A stretch of 64,000 nt of DNA from Brevibacillus laterosporus (GCA_007833815.1 CP033464.1:1222501-1286500), one strand, 5' to 3'; positions 10,569 through 20,034 are shown, numbered from the stretch's first letter. Program-made: numbers and translations. The notes: generated from the sequence alone by a model not told the origin.

Positions 10569-12404
10569 ATGTGCGGAATCGTTGGATATATTGGAAGTAA
10601 ACAGGCGCAGGATATCGTTATTGGAGGTCTGCGTAAACTGGAGTATCGTGGGTATGATTCTGCAGGCGTAGCAGTAATGACGGAGCAAGGTTTGGATCAT
10701 GCAAAATCCAAGGGACGGATTGCTACGTTAGAAGAGCGTCTAGCAGACAGACCACTGGCGGGAATGATTGGAATTGGCCATACTCGTTGGGCAACACACG
10801 GAAAACCTTCCGATGAAAATTCTCATCCTCATTTGGACAAAACGCATAAATTCGCGGTTGTGCATAATGGGATTATTGAAAACTACTTGACTATCAAGGA
10901 AGAATTGATAGCTAAAGGATATGAGTTCCTGTCTGAAACAGATACAGAGGTAATCGCTCATCTATTGTCTGACCTGTATGAAGGCGATATCGTAGCTACG
11001 GTTCGCAAGGCGATACAAAAAATGCGCGGTGCTTATGCTCTTGGTATCATGACAGAACACGAACCAGATAAATTGATTGCTGTACGCTTGGCAAGTCCAC
11101 TCATCGTGGGTATTGGTGAAGGGGAAGCGTTTATCGGCTCTGACATTCCAGCCATTTTGGAACATACACGTGACATGTACATTTTAAATGAAGGTGAAAT
11201 GGCAGTTTTGACTCGTGATGGCATCCAACTGTCTGTAGCAGAAACAGGCGAGCCTGTTGAGCGTGACATTTTCCATGTAGATTGGGACTTGGTGCAGGCA
11301 GAGAAGGACGGCTATGACTCTTTTATGTTAAAAGAGATTCATGAGCAGCCTAAAGCGATGCGAGATACAATTGGTTCCCGTATTGATTTGGAAAACAAGC
11401 GTGTACAGCTTCCTGAGATGAAAATGACTCCGGAAGAATTAGCTGCCTTTGACCGAATGTACATTGTAGCATGTGGTACTTCCATGCATGCTGGTTTAAT
11501 TGGAAAAGATGTAATTGAGAAGCTGACACGCATTCCTGTAGAGGTAGCGATCGCTTCTGAATTTAGATATCGTGATCCGATCTTCACAGATAAGACGTTA
11601 GTGGTTGTCATCAGTCAATCAGGGGAAACAGCAGATACGTTGGCAGCTCTACGTGAAGCGAAGAAACATGGCGTCAAAGTAATGGCAGTAAGCAACGTTG
11701 TAGGTAGCTCTGTAGCTCGTGAAGCAGACGAAGTCATTTATACATGGGCAGGACCAGAAGTCGCGGTTGCTTCTACGAAAGCTTATACATGCCAAAGCCT
11801 GGCTCTATATTTGTTTGCCCTCTATCTTGCACAGATAAAAGGAACACAAACAGATGCACAAATCGCTGAGGTTGTCGATCACCTGTTAGAGATTCCAACT
11901 CAAACAGCTAACATTCTAGAAACGGAAGAAAGCCTGCGTAAAGTAGCTATTTCCGTAACGAAGGATGTTCAAAACCTGTTCTTCATTGGACGTGGTTTGG
12001 ACTATGCTGTGACGTTGGAAGGTTCCCTGAAACTAAAAGAGATTTCTTATATTCACTCTGAAGCATACGCAGCGGGTGAATTAAAGCACGGTACCCTAGC
12101 TCTAATTGAAGAGAATGTACCTGTGATTGCACTGGCTACTCAGCCAGACCTATTTGACAAGACGGTATCCAACATCGTTGAAGTCAAAGCTCGCGGCGCC
12201 TACACATTAGGTCTCGCATTTGAAGGAGATACCGAATTGGTGAAAACGGTGGATGAAGTGGTATATGTGCCGCGCACCCTGCCGATTTTGGCACCCGTAT
12301 TAACTGTCATTCCATTGCAATTGCTTGCTTACTTTGCGTCTACAGCTCGTGGCTTGGATGTGGATAAACCACGGAACTTGGCTAAGAGTGTGACGGTGGA
12401 GTAG
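10569..12404 (+). CDS. glmS: Glutamine-fructose-6-phosphate aminotransferase (isomerizing)
   Basis: Makes glucosamine-6-phosphate from fructose-6-phosphate and glutamine, the committed step to UDP-GlcNAc. The 611-residue protein starts MCGIVGYIG, so the catalytic cysteine becomes residue 1 after Met removal. It has the class II glutaminase domain (1-240) and two SIS sugar-isomerase domains with CGTSMHAG and SQSGETADT, and ends in the typical KPRNLAKSVTVE. GAGAGGGG precedes the ATG. Control is by the ribozyme upstream. The 3' end of this gene is the classical attachment site of Tn7-like elements, relevant to the repeats downstream. Confidence 0.98.
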   Translation: MCGIVGYIGSKQAQDIVIGGLRKLEYRGYDSAGVAVMTEQGLDHAKSKGRIATLEERLADRPLAGMIGIGHTRWATHGKPSDENSHPHLDKTHKFAVVHNGIIENYLTIKEELIAKGYEFLSETDTEVIAHLLSDLYEGDIVATVRKAIQKMRGAYALGIMTEHEPDKLIAVRLASPLIVGIGEGEAFIGSDIPAILEHTRDMYILNEGEMAVLTRDGIQLSVAETGEPVERDIFHVDWDLVQAEKDGYDSFMLKEIHEQPKAMRDTIGSRIDLENKRVQLPEMKMTPEELAAFDRMYIVACGTSMHAGLIGKDVIEKLTRIPVEVAIASEFRYRDPIFTDKTLVVVISQSGETADTLAALREAKKHGVKVMAVSNVVGSSVAREADEVIYTWAGPEVAVASTKAYTCQSLALYLFALYLAQIKGTQTDAQIAEVVDHLLEIPTQTANILETEESLRKVAISVTKDVQNLFFIGRGLDYAVTLEGSLKLKEISYIHSEAYAAGELKHGTLALIEENVPVIALATQPDLFDKTVSNIVEVKARGAYTLGLAFEGDTELVKTVDEVVYVPRTLPILAPVLTVIPLQLLAYFASTARGLDVDKPRNLAKSVTVE

Positions 12405-12426
12405 GGATTGGGTTGTTGTTTAATTA

Positions 12427-12565
12427 TGTTGTGGATTTTAATATGATATGTCACAGATTTGAATAACATATGTCATTTAAATTGAATATAAGAATGTCAT
12501 AATCAAAAACCCTGTTGTGGTCAGTATATAGTTTGTCTTCAACTGGAACAAAAAAATGTCACTAA
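12427..12565 (+). repeat. Degenerate TGTCA-core direct repeats just after glmS; candidate end of a Tn7-like element
   Basis: Four copies of a loosely conserved element around ATGTCA occur with cores at 12449, 12471, 12495 and 12557 (steps of 22, 24 and 62). They share the pattern A-A-T-G-T-C-A then an A/T-rich half such as TTTAAATTGAATA. A possible element terminus TGTTGTGG begins at 12427, about 23 bases after the glmS stop. Spaced TnsB-binding repeats of about 22 bp and insertion about 25 bp past glmS are both known features of Tn7-like elements; that this is such an end is inference. Confidence 0.5.
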
Positions 12566-12569
12566 ATTT

Positions 12570-12616
12570 AACACCTTGATACAGTAAACATCTTTCTGTA
12601 TCAAGGTGTTTTTGTT
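12570..12616 (+). terminator. Strong terminator downstream of glmS
   Basis: A perfect 15-bp stem, AACACCTTGATACAG with its complement, encloses an 11-base loop and is followed by TTTTTG. It lies past the TGTCA repeats, so it either ends glmS readthrough or belongs to the inserted segment. Confidence 0.88.
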
Positions 12617-12733
12617 TATAAAACAAAAACATTTTTGGATACTAACCTGTAACTTCTAATTCCTAGGCATCTGATAGAAATCCTTTTTCGAATGTGATAG
12701 TATATCAGATAAAATTGCTCAGGGAGAACATAT

Positions 12734-13411
12734 ATGCAAAAAACCATCTTGATAGTAGAAGATGAACCGATATTGCGGGAGATCATGAAGGATTATTTCA
12801 TAAATGAAGGATATGAAGTGTTAGAAGCGGCAGACGGAAAAGAAGCGCTCATGATTTTTCAGACAAGTGATGTACACTTGATCATTTTGGACATCATGTT
12901 GCCTGAATTGGACGGATGGACTGTTTGCCAACGTATTCGTAAGACATCCAACGTACCTATCATCATGCTGACAGCCCGTGTCGATGAGGATGATACGATC
13001 TTTGGGTTTGAACTGGGGGCAGATGATTACGTGACCAAGCCATACAGTCCTCCCATTTTATTGGCACGAGCTAAACGGCTTCTGGAGAGTCGGGATGTCT
13101 CCGGAATGGCGGGTGAGGGACTGTCAAGTAGCGGAATTATCATTCATTTCCCGTCTCGAACAGTTATAGTAGAAGGTGTTAAGACCGATTTGACGCACAC
13201 CGAATTTGAAATTTTAGCTTATCTAATGAGGAATAAAGAGATGATCATCACGAGGGAACAATTGATCACCAAAATATGGGGGTATGACTTTGCCGGCGAT
13301 GATCGCACCGTGAATAGTCACATTCGTAATCTGCGCTCCAAACTAGGGGAGAAATCAAAATGCATTACCACAGTCGTGCGTTCAGGTTATAAATTTGAGG
13401 AGCAAGTATGA
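12734..13411 (+). CDS. OmpR/PhoB-family response regulator
   Basis: 225-residue DNA-binding regulator. The receiver domain (1-115) keeps the acidic pair E9-D10, phosphoacceptor Asp53 (ILDIMLPELDGW), Thr80 and Lys102 (VTKPYSP). The C-terminal winged helix (about 130-222) contains LTHTEFEILAYLMRNKE and RTVNSHIRNLRSKLG. Preceded by CAGGGAGAAC. Its last 4 bases overlap the kinase start, so the pair is translationally coupled. The nearest well-known relatives by look are VanR-type regulators of wall genes, and the next operon is a wall/envelope operon that it probably controls. Confidence 0.93.
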   Translation: MQKTILIVEDEPILREIMKDYFINEGYEVLEAADGKEALMIFQTSDVHLIILDIMLPELDGWTVCQRIRKTSNVPIIMLTARVDEDDTIFGFELGADDYVTKPYSPPILLARAKRLLESRDVSGMAGEGLSSSGIIIHFPSRTVIVEGVKTDLTHTEFEILAYLMRNKEMIITREQLITKIWGYDFAGDDRTVNSHIRNLRSKLGEKSKCITTVVRSGYKFEEQV

Positions 13412-15204
13412 AGAGTAGCATTGTATTGAAATTGTTTATCTGGACAACCACTTTATGTTTGTTCATTCTTGCTTCCATTTATGTGGGACAGACCGTTTTC
13501 TTCAAACAATTTTACATCAATAAAAAAGTGGCGGATGTCCAAGCGAACCTGGAAACATTCGCACAAGAGTATGGGAAGAACAGCGGAGATGCGCAAGCGA
13601 TCCAGAGGCTGGAGCAAGAATATTATCGCCAGCACAATACATGGATCACCACGGTTGATTATCTGGGGAATATAAATCATGCCGATGATATTTCCATAGA
13701 AGTAAAGCTGTTGCCCGATAAGGACAGCCCCTTTTCCAATCAGACACTTATTATTCCGTTATATGGGTTCCTAAATATTGAGGAAATTCATCAAGGAAAC
13801 AGCTTTCTTCATACAGGAGCGATGGTTACCATTCAAGGAATCAAGAAAGATACGGCGGTTGTTCCTTATCGACTTGGGGTGGAATGGGGGAAGGTATCTT
13901 TTGAAAATAATCAAATCGCTAAAAAAGAGCACGAGATGATTCCAAAATTTCAAGACCAGAAAAAATCGCTGAAAGATTTCCCATCCATCTACCTTTTTGG
14001 AACCATCACCAAGACTCATCTTCCTGTGAAGAACGAAACACCCCGGCTATTATATACAAACCTTGTCTTTATGGACCGGATCAAAGAATTTCAAGCCAAC
14101 CTTTTACTAAGTCCGGAAAAGATGGAGTTGACTATCCCCTGGACGTACCTTGTAGAAGAAAACGATATCAAGTACCAATTGTTTGTCCATCCCATCCAGA
14201 ACAAGGACGGGAAGCCAGCCTATATTTTTGCTATGACATCGCTACAGCCTGTTGATGAAGCAATCAGCATGATTAAAGAATACTATGTGTATCTCATTTT
14301 ATTTGTACTACTCCTCATCTTGTTAAGTTCGTTCTATTATTCGAAGCAGATCGCGAGACCTTTGCTACGGATCAACCATACGACAAAAAAGATTGCAACC
14401 CTAGATTTCTCAGAGAAAATTCACGTTGAGTCCAAAGATGAGATCGGAGACTTATCACACAATATTAATGTGCTCTCTGATCGGCTACATTCCTACATTG
14501 AACAACTGCAGCAAGATATCGAGAAAGAGAAGCAATTGGAAAATACGAGAAAGGAGTTCATCTCAGGAGTATCGCATGAGTTGAAGACTCCACTTAGTGT
14601 GATCCAAAGCTGTCTGTCGATCCTAAAAGATGGAGTGGCGAGCCATAAGAAGGATTATTATTTCGATGCGATGGAAAATGAAGTAAAAAAGATGGACATG
14701 CTCATTGTGGATATGCTGGATCTTGCTAAATACGAGTCCGGAACGTACAAGATGAAGATGGAGTTGTTTCCGTTAGATGTGGTGATTAAGCAGATTTGTG
14801 AGAAAGTACGGCCAGAAATCGAGAGCAAGCAGTTGCATTTGCATACCGAGCTTGTTCCGATCAAGGTAGTGGCCAACCAGTTGCGCATCGAGCAAGTTCT
14901 TGTCAATTTCCTGACCAACGCTATTCGTTACACGCCTGATGGGGAAACCATCATGATTTCGATCAGCGAAGAGCAGGATATGGCAATAGTTTGTATCGAA
15001 AACAAAGGAGTTCATATACAAGAAGAGCACCTCGAGAAAATATGGGATCGATTTTATCGAGGGGAGTCTTCCCGCCATCGCTCCACAGGTGGAACCGGGC
15101 TCGGTCTTGCTATCTCTAAAAAGATTTTGGAGCTTCATGATGTACCTTATGGCGTTTTCAATACGGAAGATGGCGTCATGTTTTACTTCCATCTCCCTAA
15201 GTAA
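13408..15204 (+). CDS. Sensor histidine kinase
   Basis: 598-residue membrane kinase. One transmembrane segment at about 8-28, a large extracytoplasmic sensor of about 255 residues, a second segment at about 290-310 (YYVYLILFVLLLILLSSFYY), a HAMP linker (about 312-365), the dimerisation/phosphoacceptor helix SHELKTPLSVI with His390, and an ATPase domain with NAIRYTP (N box) and GTGLGLAISKKIL (G box). It pairs with the preceding response regulator (ATGA overlap). The ligand of the big external domain is unknown; the adjacent amidase and acyltransferase genes suggest a wall-related signal. Confidence 0.93.
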   Translation: MKSSIVLKLFIWTTTLCLFILASIYVGQTVFFKQFYINKKVADVQANLETFAQEYGKNSGDAQAIQRLEQEYYRQHNTWITTVDYLGNINHADDISIEVKLLPDKDSPFSNQTLIIPLYGFLNIEEIHQGNSFLHTGAMVTIQGIKKDTAVVPYRLGVEWGKVSFENNQIAKKEHEMIPKFQDQKKSLKDFPSIYLFGTITKTHLPVKNETPRLLYTNLVFMDRIKEFQANLLLSPEKMELTIPWTYLVEENDIKYQLFVHPIQNKDGKPAYIFAMTSLQPVDEAISMIKEYYVYLILFVLLLILLSSFYYSKQIARPLLRINHTTKKIATLDFSEKIHVESKDEIGDLSHNINVLSDRLHSYIEQLQQDIEKEKQLENTRKEFISGVSHELKTPLSVIQSCLSILKDGVASHKKDYYFDAMENEVKKMDMLIVDMLDLAKYESGTYKMKMELFPLDVVIKQICEKVRPEIESKQLHLHTELVPIKVVANQLRIEQVLVNFLTNAIRYTPDGETIMISISEEQDMAIVCIENKGVHIQEEHLEKIWDRFYRGESSRHRSTGGTGLGLAISKKILELHDVPYGVFNTEDGVMFYFHLPK

Positions 15205-15220
15205 GTATAAGTCAACACCC

Positions 15221-15251
15221 AAGTGCAGAACTGGCTTCTGCGCTTTTTTTG
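15221..15251 (+). terminator. Terminator after the two-component genes
   Basis: AAGTGCAGAA pairs with TTCTGCGCTT (one G-T pair) around a 5-base loop, followed by a run of T. It separates the regulators from the envelope operon. Confidence 0.82.
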
Positions 15252-15391
15252 TTTTCTTTCCGTTTTGGCATATTCTTTAATCTATTTCGATTTCTTCTGC
15301 ACTTTATCTTTATCTCTTTCTAGTATCATCTCATTGTAAGCAAGAGAACGGAGCCTTGCGGATGTAAGAAAGAGGGGGAAAGGAGCAGGAA

Positions 15392-16081
15392 GTGATCGTC
15401 AAAAAGAAATTTATTTATATGGTATTGCCCGTATTTGTCATCTTTATTGTTGGGTTCTTATACAGCGACCCTAACAACAGCGATGCAAGCGACAGTTATG
15501 TAAACAAGAGCTATGCTAATCCACCAGTCTACAAGATTGTCATTGACCCGGGACACGGTGGAAAAGATCATGGCGCAAAGAGCGTCAGTGGTCAAGCTGA
15601 AAAGGACTTTACTCTGCAACTGGCACGAAAGGTAAAGGAGTTATTGGAGCAAGATTCGCGCATGAAGGTGTACTTGACCAGAAGCGATGACAGCTTTTTA
15701 TCCTCAATTGATCGAAAGAGACCGGAATTTGCCAATCAGATGGGCGCAGATTTGTTTCTTTCCATCCATGGGAATACGTATACAGATTCCACTGTTTCGG
15801 GTACAGAAACATACTATTATCGTCCCGAATCTCTTCCGTTTGCTGAGAGCATACACAAGCACGTGATAGAAGTGACCGGATTTCGGGATAGAGGGGTGAA
15901 AAAGGAGGATTTTTTCGTTGTCAAAGACACAGAAATGCCGGCAGTACTGCTTGAAGTAGGGTATTTAACGAATCCGATGGAGGAGCAAAAACTGTTGAAA
16001 GAAGATTTTCAATATCGCATTGCCACTTCGATTATCGAGGGAATTCAAGATTATCTATCAAACACAAGAGAGGAAGACTGA
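15392..16081 (+). CDS. N-acetylmuramoyl-L-alanine amidase (Amidase_3), membrane-anchored
   Basis: 229-residue zinc amidase predicted to cut the bond between MurNAc and the stem peptide of peptidoglycan. GTG start after AAAGGAGCAGGA. An N-terminal hydrophobic segment (about 5-24) anchors or exports it. The Amidase_3 domain follows with IDPGHGGKDHGA (zinc His), EKDFTLQLAR (zinc Glu), SIHGN (zinc His) and LLEVGYLTN (catalytic Glu). It is the first gene of a five-gene operon with tight spacing; amidase next to MBOAT and SGNH genes suggests acetylation-linked wall remodelling. Confidence 0.9.
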   Translation: MIVKKKFIYMVLPVFVIFIVGFLYSDPNNSDASDSYVNKSYANPPVYKIVIDPGHGGKDHGAKSVSGQAEKDFTLQLARKVKELLEQDSRMKVYLTRSDDSFLSSIDRKRPEFANQMGADLFLSIHGNTYTDSTVSGTETYYYRPESLPFAESIHKHVIEVTGFRDRGVKKEDFFVVKDTEMPAVLLEVGYLTNPMEEQKLLKEDFQYRIATSIIEGIQDYLSNTREED

Positions 16082-16082
16082 C

Positions 16083-16748
16083 ATGAGAAATAAAACTTTT
16101 GCAATTATGCTGACGGGGGTCATCGCATTATCCTTGGCAGCGTGTGGAAATCAGGCAAATGAGCAAGCAATGGGTTCAGTGACTCAAGAAAGCAAATCCG
16201 TTTCCGATGCAAAAGAGCTTTCGTATAAAACCATGTTTCAAACAAGTGTATTTTTAGGGGATTCGATTATGGAAGGGCTATCCTTCCATGATGTTTTGGA
16301 CGAAGCCAATGTGAGTGCAGGTGCAGGGAAAACAGCCGAATTTGCCCTGGAAGATGTCAACGATCTGGCAAAAAGAAATCCGAAGCACGTCTTTATTCAA
16401 TTGGGATCGGATGACATCCTGTGGCCGACAGATGAACCCCTGAAATATTCGTATAAAAATTATGTAAAATTAATCGACAGTATCAAAGAAAGACTTCCTA
16501 AAGCAAAAATAACTATCTTATCGGTGACCCCAGTTACTGCGGAAGCGGAGAAGAAAGAACCCCGTTATCAAAAAATTGCAGAGTACAACAAGGGATTACA
16601 AGAGCTTGCTGCTGAGGAAAAAGTAGCATTCGTCGATTTGTCTCCGATCTTTACCAACAACCTCGATCTTTATGATAAGGACGGCATCCATTTTAACGAG
16701 AAATACTACAAGCTTTTGCTAGATTTATTAAAAGACTACGTGAACTGA
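16083..16748 (+). CDS. SGNH/GDSL-family lipoprotein
   Basis: 221-residue lipoprotein: signal peptide with lipobox LAAC (Cys21). The SGNH fold shows block I FLGDSIMEG (Ser61 nucleophile) and block V DGIH (Asp200, His203). Block III, normally G-x-N-D, reads GSDD (108-111), so the oxyanion-hole Asn is replaced by Asp. It may be an O-acetylesterase or an acetyltransferase partner of the MBOAT protein downstream. The start at 16083 is set by the lipoprotein signal and a GAGGAAG site; it lies 1 base after the amidase stop. Confidence 0.87.
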   Translation: MRNKTFAIMLTGVIALSLAACGNQANEQAMGSVTQESKSVSDAKELSYKTMFQTSVFLGDSIMEGLSFHDVLDEANVSAGAGKTAEFALEDVNDLAKRNPKHVFIQLGSDDILWPTDEPLKYSYKNYVKLIDSIKERLPKAKITILSVTPVTAEAEKKEPRYQKIAEYNKGLQELAAEEKVAFVDLSPIFTNNLDLYDKDGIHFNEKYYKLLLDLLKDYVN

Positions 16749-16793
16749 CATGCTGAAATCTATGATTGACTGCAGGTCAGGAGGTGACGAGCT

Positions 16794-18200
16794 TTGGTAT
16801 TCAGCAGTCTCATCTTTCTTTACTATTTTCTGCCGATAACGATTTTACTCTATTTTTTAGTGCCCACAGCTCTGAAAAATGTGATTCTCTTTGCCGCCAG
16901 TTTGGTGTTTTATGCGTGGGGAGAACCTGTATACGTATTCCTCATGCTCTTTTCAACCGTCTTTGATTATGCAAACGGACTATTGATAGAAAACTTCAGG
17001 CACCGCAAAGGGATTAGCAGAGCTATTTTTATCAGTTCGCTTGCCGGAAGCCTGGGCATTCTCGGGTTCTTCAAATATGGCGGATTTGTCGTGGACAATC
17101 TTAATCACTGGCTTAGCCTGAATTTACAAGCTGCAGACCTTCCACTTCCGGTGGGAATTTCCTTTTATACGTTTCAAACGATGTCTTATATCGTGGATGT
17201 GTACCGTGATCGAGTGCCTGTACAAAAAAATATCCTGTCCTTTGGGCTTTACGTGACGATGTTTCCACAGTTGGTGGCAGGACCGATCGTTACATACAGC
17301 GGTATTGCCAAGCAACTATCCTTTCGAAAAGTGACGTTGGAACGATTCGGCGAAGGAGCGGAATTGTTTATCGGAGGACTTGCCAAGAAAGTGCTGCTTG
17401 CTAATAACATCGGTATTCTGTGGGCGAATGTGAAAGCGATGCCTGCAGAAGAAGTCACAGTTATTTCCGCCTGGCTTGGAATCATTGCCTTTAGTTTTCA
17501 GATTTATTTTGACTTCAGCGGATATTCGGATATGGCGCGCGGTCTAGGAAAAATGTTCGGCTTCGATTTTATGGAAAACTTCAAGTACCCTTACATTTCG
17601 AAAAGCATAACGGAGTTCTGGCGCAGATGGCATATTTCTTTAGGCACCTGGTTTCGGGAATATGTGTATATACCCCTTGGAGGGAACCGGGTAGGCATGC
17701 TGCGGCAGTTCATCAACTTGTTTGTAGTCTGGTTTTTAACCGGTCTATGGCATGGCGCCAGCTGGAATTTTGTGATTTGGGGCTTGTATTTCGGGGTGTT
17801 GATCATGATTGAAAAATGGATTCTTTTAAGCTGGGTGCAAAAGTCGCATGCCTTTGTCGGGCATGTCTACACGCTTATCATCGTGATCGTAGGATGGGTA
17901 TTCTTTGAAATGGAGCATGTTTCTGACGCCTGGACATTCATCCAAACGATGTTCGGCTTCGGTTCGCATGGCGTATCTGATGATCAATCGTTTTACTACC
18001 TGTCCAGCAATTTGATTCTTTTGCTTTTGCTGGCCTTGTGCGCAACACCATTTCCGAGAAAGGCTGTTTTGTACGTGAGAGAAAAATTCCATTGGGCAGG
18101 AGGTATTGCTGTTTTTACTATGCATTTCCTTTTCCTGCTTCTGACCACTGCTTTCTTGGTCAATGATACGTACAATCCTTTCTTATACTTTCGATTTTGA
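16794..18200 (+). CDS. MBOAT-family O-acyltransferase (AlgI/DltB/PatA-like)
   Basis: 468-residue multi-pass membrane protein that in this family passes acyl groups from the cytosol to surface polymers. About ten hydrophobic segments are visible, with the MBOAT signatures RRWHISLGTWFREYVYIPLGG (about 278-298; here cited by its central part) and the active-site histidine in LWHGASWNFV (His320). TTG start at 16794, chosen because AGGAGGTGA lies 7 bases upstream and homologues begin with VFSS-like residues. Its stop overlaps the next gene by 4 bases. Acceptor polymer (peptidoglycan, teichoic acid or other glycan) is not determined. Confidence 0.92.
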   Translation: MVFSSLIFLYYFLPITILLYFLVPTALKNVILFAASLVFYAWGEPVYVFLMLFSTVFDYANGLLIENFRHRKGISRAIFISSLAGSLGILGFFKYGGFVVDNLNHWLSLNLQAADLPLPVGISFYTFQTMSYIVDVYRDRVPVQKNILSFGLYVTMFPQLVAGPIVTYSGIAKQLSFRKVTLERFGEGAELFIGGLAKKVLLANNIGILWANVKAMPAEEVTVISAWLGIIAFSFQIYFDFSGYSDMARGLGKMFGFDFMENFKYPYISKSITEFWRRWHISLGTWFREYVYIPLGGNRVGMLRQFINLFVVWFLTGLWHGASWNFVIWGLYFGVLIMIEKWILLSWVQKSHAFVGHVYTLIIVIVGWVFFEMEHVSDAWTFIQTMFGFGSHGVSDDQSFYYLSSNLILLLLLALCATPFPRKAVLYVREKFHWAGGIAVFTMHFLFLLLTTAFLVNDTYNPFLYFRF

Positions 18201-19375
18201 AGAAGGTGGTTTTTCTGAACAGACCTAATCATTGGTATCCGCACATGCTCGCGATCCTATTGATCATTTTTTTATGTGGCATGTTGGCATGGAACCTTTT
18301 AACTCCAGATAAGCTCTTTTCGGAATCGGAAAACCGGAGCTTGGAGCAGCTAGAGAGCCTTTCCTCACGCAATCTGATGTCGGGCAAGTTTGCTTCCAAT
18401 GTGGAGAAGTACATTGCTGACCAATTTGCGGCAAGGGATTTTTGGATCGGTTTGAAAACGGATGCGGAACGGGTTATCGGGAAAAAGGAGAGCCACGGGG
18501 TTTATTTGGGTAAGGACGGATTTTTACTGCAAAAATTTACGCCGCCAACAGACGAGAATCTGAAGGAAAGGGTAGCAGCAATCCATTCCTTCGATGACGC
18601 CACCCCCGATCTCCGAAAATACGTGATGCTTGTTCCCACGGCTCAGAGTGTGTTGGCCGACAAGCTCCCTTCCAATGTCTCGGATAATGGCGAGCTCGTG
18701 TCCAGAGGCAAGGTCCAACGATCTCTTCGTGAAAATATTCATATTGTTGATGTGTATCCAGCGCTTTTTGCCAATCGTGAGCAATCCATTTTTTATAAAA
18801 CGGATCACCATTGGACTACCAATGGCGCTTACTATGCCTATCAGGCGTTGGGCAAGCAGATGGGGTTTGAGCCGAAAAAAAAAGAAGATTTCCGTATTGA
18901 AACAGTGACGAATGGCTTCTACGGTTCCCTGTATTCCAAGAGCGGTTACAGACACATGAAGCCCGACAGCATTGAGCTATATTTACCAAAGGATAACGAT
19001 AGATACAGCGTAGAATATGTTGACGAACAGCAACGGTCGGACTCCCTGTATGTGATGGATAATCTGAAGAAGAAGGACAAGTACACAGTTTTTCTCAACG
19101 GGAACCACGGCCTGATTAAAATAGCGACGAGCAATCGGGAGGGCAAAAAACTGCTGGTTATCAAAGATTCCTATGCCAACAGCTTTCTTCCCTTTTTAAC
19201 ACAGCATTTTCAAGAAATATATGTCGTCGACCTCAGATATTATGAGGGGAATATCAAGAAGCTCATACAGGAGCAGCAGATTCACGACATGCTGTTGCTA
19301 TACAATGTCCAGACGTTTTTTGAAGATCCGTCTATCCAGGCCTTAACAGAACAGGCGGAGGAGAGAGGGGAGTAG
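18197..19375 (+). CDS. DHHW-family protein (AlgX/AlgJ-like SGNH-type), MBOAT partner
   Basis: 392 residues: one N-terminal transmembrane helix (about 14-34), then an extracytoplasmic domain with the DHHW motif (D203-H204-H205-W206) in TDHHWTTNGAY and a later VIKDSYANSF motif resembling the GDS-like serine block of alginate acetyltransferases. It overlaps the MBOAT stop (TTGA). The start is uncertain: TTG at 18197 lacks a ribosome site, whereas AGAAGGTGG (18201-18209) sits just before an in-frame CTG at 18215. Proteins of this type take the acyl group from the MBOAT channel and put it on an exported polymer. Confidence 0.87.
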   Translation: MKKVVFLNRPNHWYPHMLAILLIIFLCGMLAWNLLTPDKLFSESENRSLEQLESLSSRNLMSGKFASNVEKYIADQFAARDFWIGLKTDAERVIGKKESHGVYLGKDGFLLQKFTPPTDENLKERVAAIHSFDDATPDLRKYVMLVPTAQSVLADKLPSNVSDNGELVSRGKVQRSLRENIHIVDVYPALFANREQSIFYKTDHHWTTNGAYYAYQALGKQMGFEPKKKEDFRIETVTNGFYGSLYSKSGYRHMKPDSIELYLPKDNDRYSVEYVDEQQRSDSLYVMDNLKKKDKYTVFLNGNHGLIKIATSNREGKKLLVIKDSYANSFLPFLTQHFQEIYVVDLRYYEGNIKKLIQEQQIHDMLLLYNVQTFFEDPSIQALTEQAEERGE

Positions 19376-19376
19376 A

Positions 19377-19883
19377 ATGGCAGGAATTTATTCGAGCATA
19401 GGTTGTGGTTGCAGGAAATGGTTGTCTTTATTCCTTGCTTGCACAATTCTGTTTTGTGGGATGTCTGGTTGTTCTAGTGAGGGAGAAGATACCTCCATTC
19501 ATACAGCGATCGAGGTCGGAGAACACATCAAGCAAGCCGTGAATTTGGAAAAAATGAAGCAAGGTGATATGGCCAAGCTACAAAAGCTTTATCACATTGC
19601 TCCTGAGGAGGTCGAGGATTTCATCCTATTTACCGCTTCATCTAATGTGGAGGCAGACGAACTCTTGGTACTGAAAGTGAAAGACCTGAATCAGGTGGAT
19701 GTCGTCAAAGAAAATGTGCAAAAACGAATTGAGGCCCAAACCCTTAAATTCAGAGACTATCGTCCGGAAGAATATCATCTCGTTGAAAAACATGTTTGGA
19801 AGGCGAAGGGCCAATTTGTTCTGTTTGTGGTTTCCAAGGAAGCCGATCAAATTGAACGTGCATTTGAAGAGGCTCTTCAGTAA
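19377..19883 (+). CDS. DUF4358-type lipoprotein
   Basis: 168 residues; signal peptide with a lipobox-like MSGC (Cys32), followed by a small alpha/beta domain that resembles DUF4358, a family often found after MBOAT and DHHW genes in Firmicutes. It starts 1 base after the DHHW stop codon with GAGAGGGGAG before the ATG, so it is the last gene of the operon. Function unknown; co-occurrence implies an accessory role in polymer acylation. Confidence 0.75.
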   Translation: MAGIYSSIGCGCRKWLSLFLACTILFCGMSGCSSEGEDTSIHTAIEVGEHIKQAVNLEKMKQGDMAKLQKLYHIAPEEVEDFILFTASSNVEADELLVLKVKDLNQVDVVKENVQKRIEAQTLKFRDYRPEEYHLVEKHVWKAKGQFVLFVVSKEADQIERAFEEALQ

Positions 19884-19998
19884 CAAATGCTACTCCTTAT
19901 GAAAAAAATACCTCGGCTTAAAGGTCGGGGTAAGATCTAATCTGGTTTTATTTGAAATTCCGTCCGGTTAACGGGTTCGATAGTTCAATAAGAATATA

Positions 19999-20034
19999 CA
20001 AAGGCAGCCGGCATACGTTGATCGGCTGCCTTTT
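19999..20034 (+). terminator. Terminator of the envelope operon
   Basis: AAAGGCAGCCG pairs with CGGCTGCCTTTT over a 12-base loop. A weaker hairpin (TACCTCGG / CGGGGTA) lies at about 19908-19931. Confidence 0.88.

Noticed and set aside
12427-12565. Right end of a CRISPR-associated Tn7-like transposon
   Set aside because: The repeats look similar to such ends, but no Cas gene, guide array or tnsB/tnsC gene is in the window.
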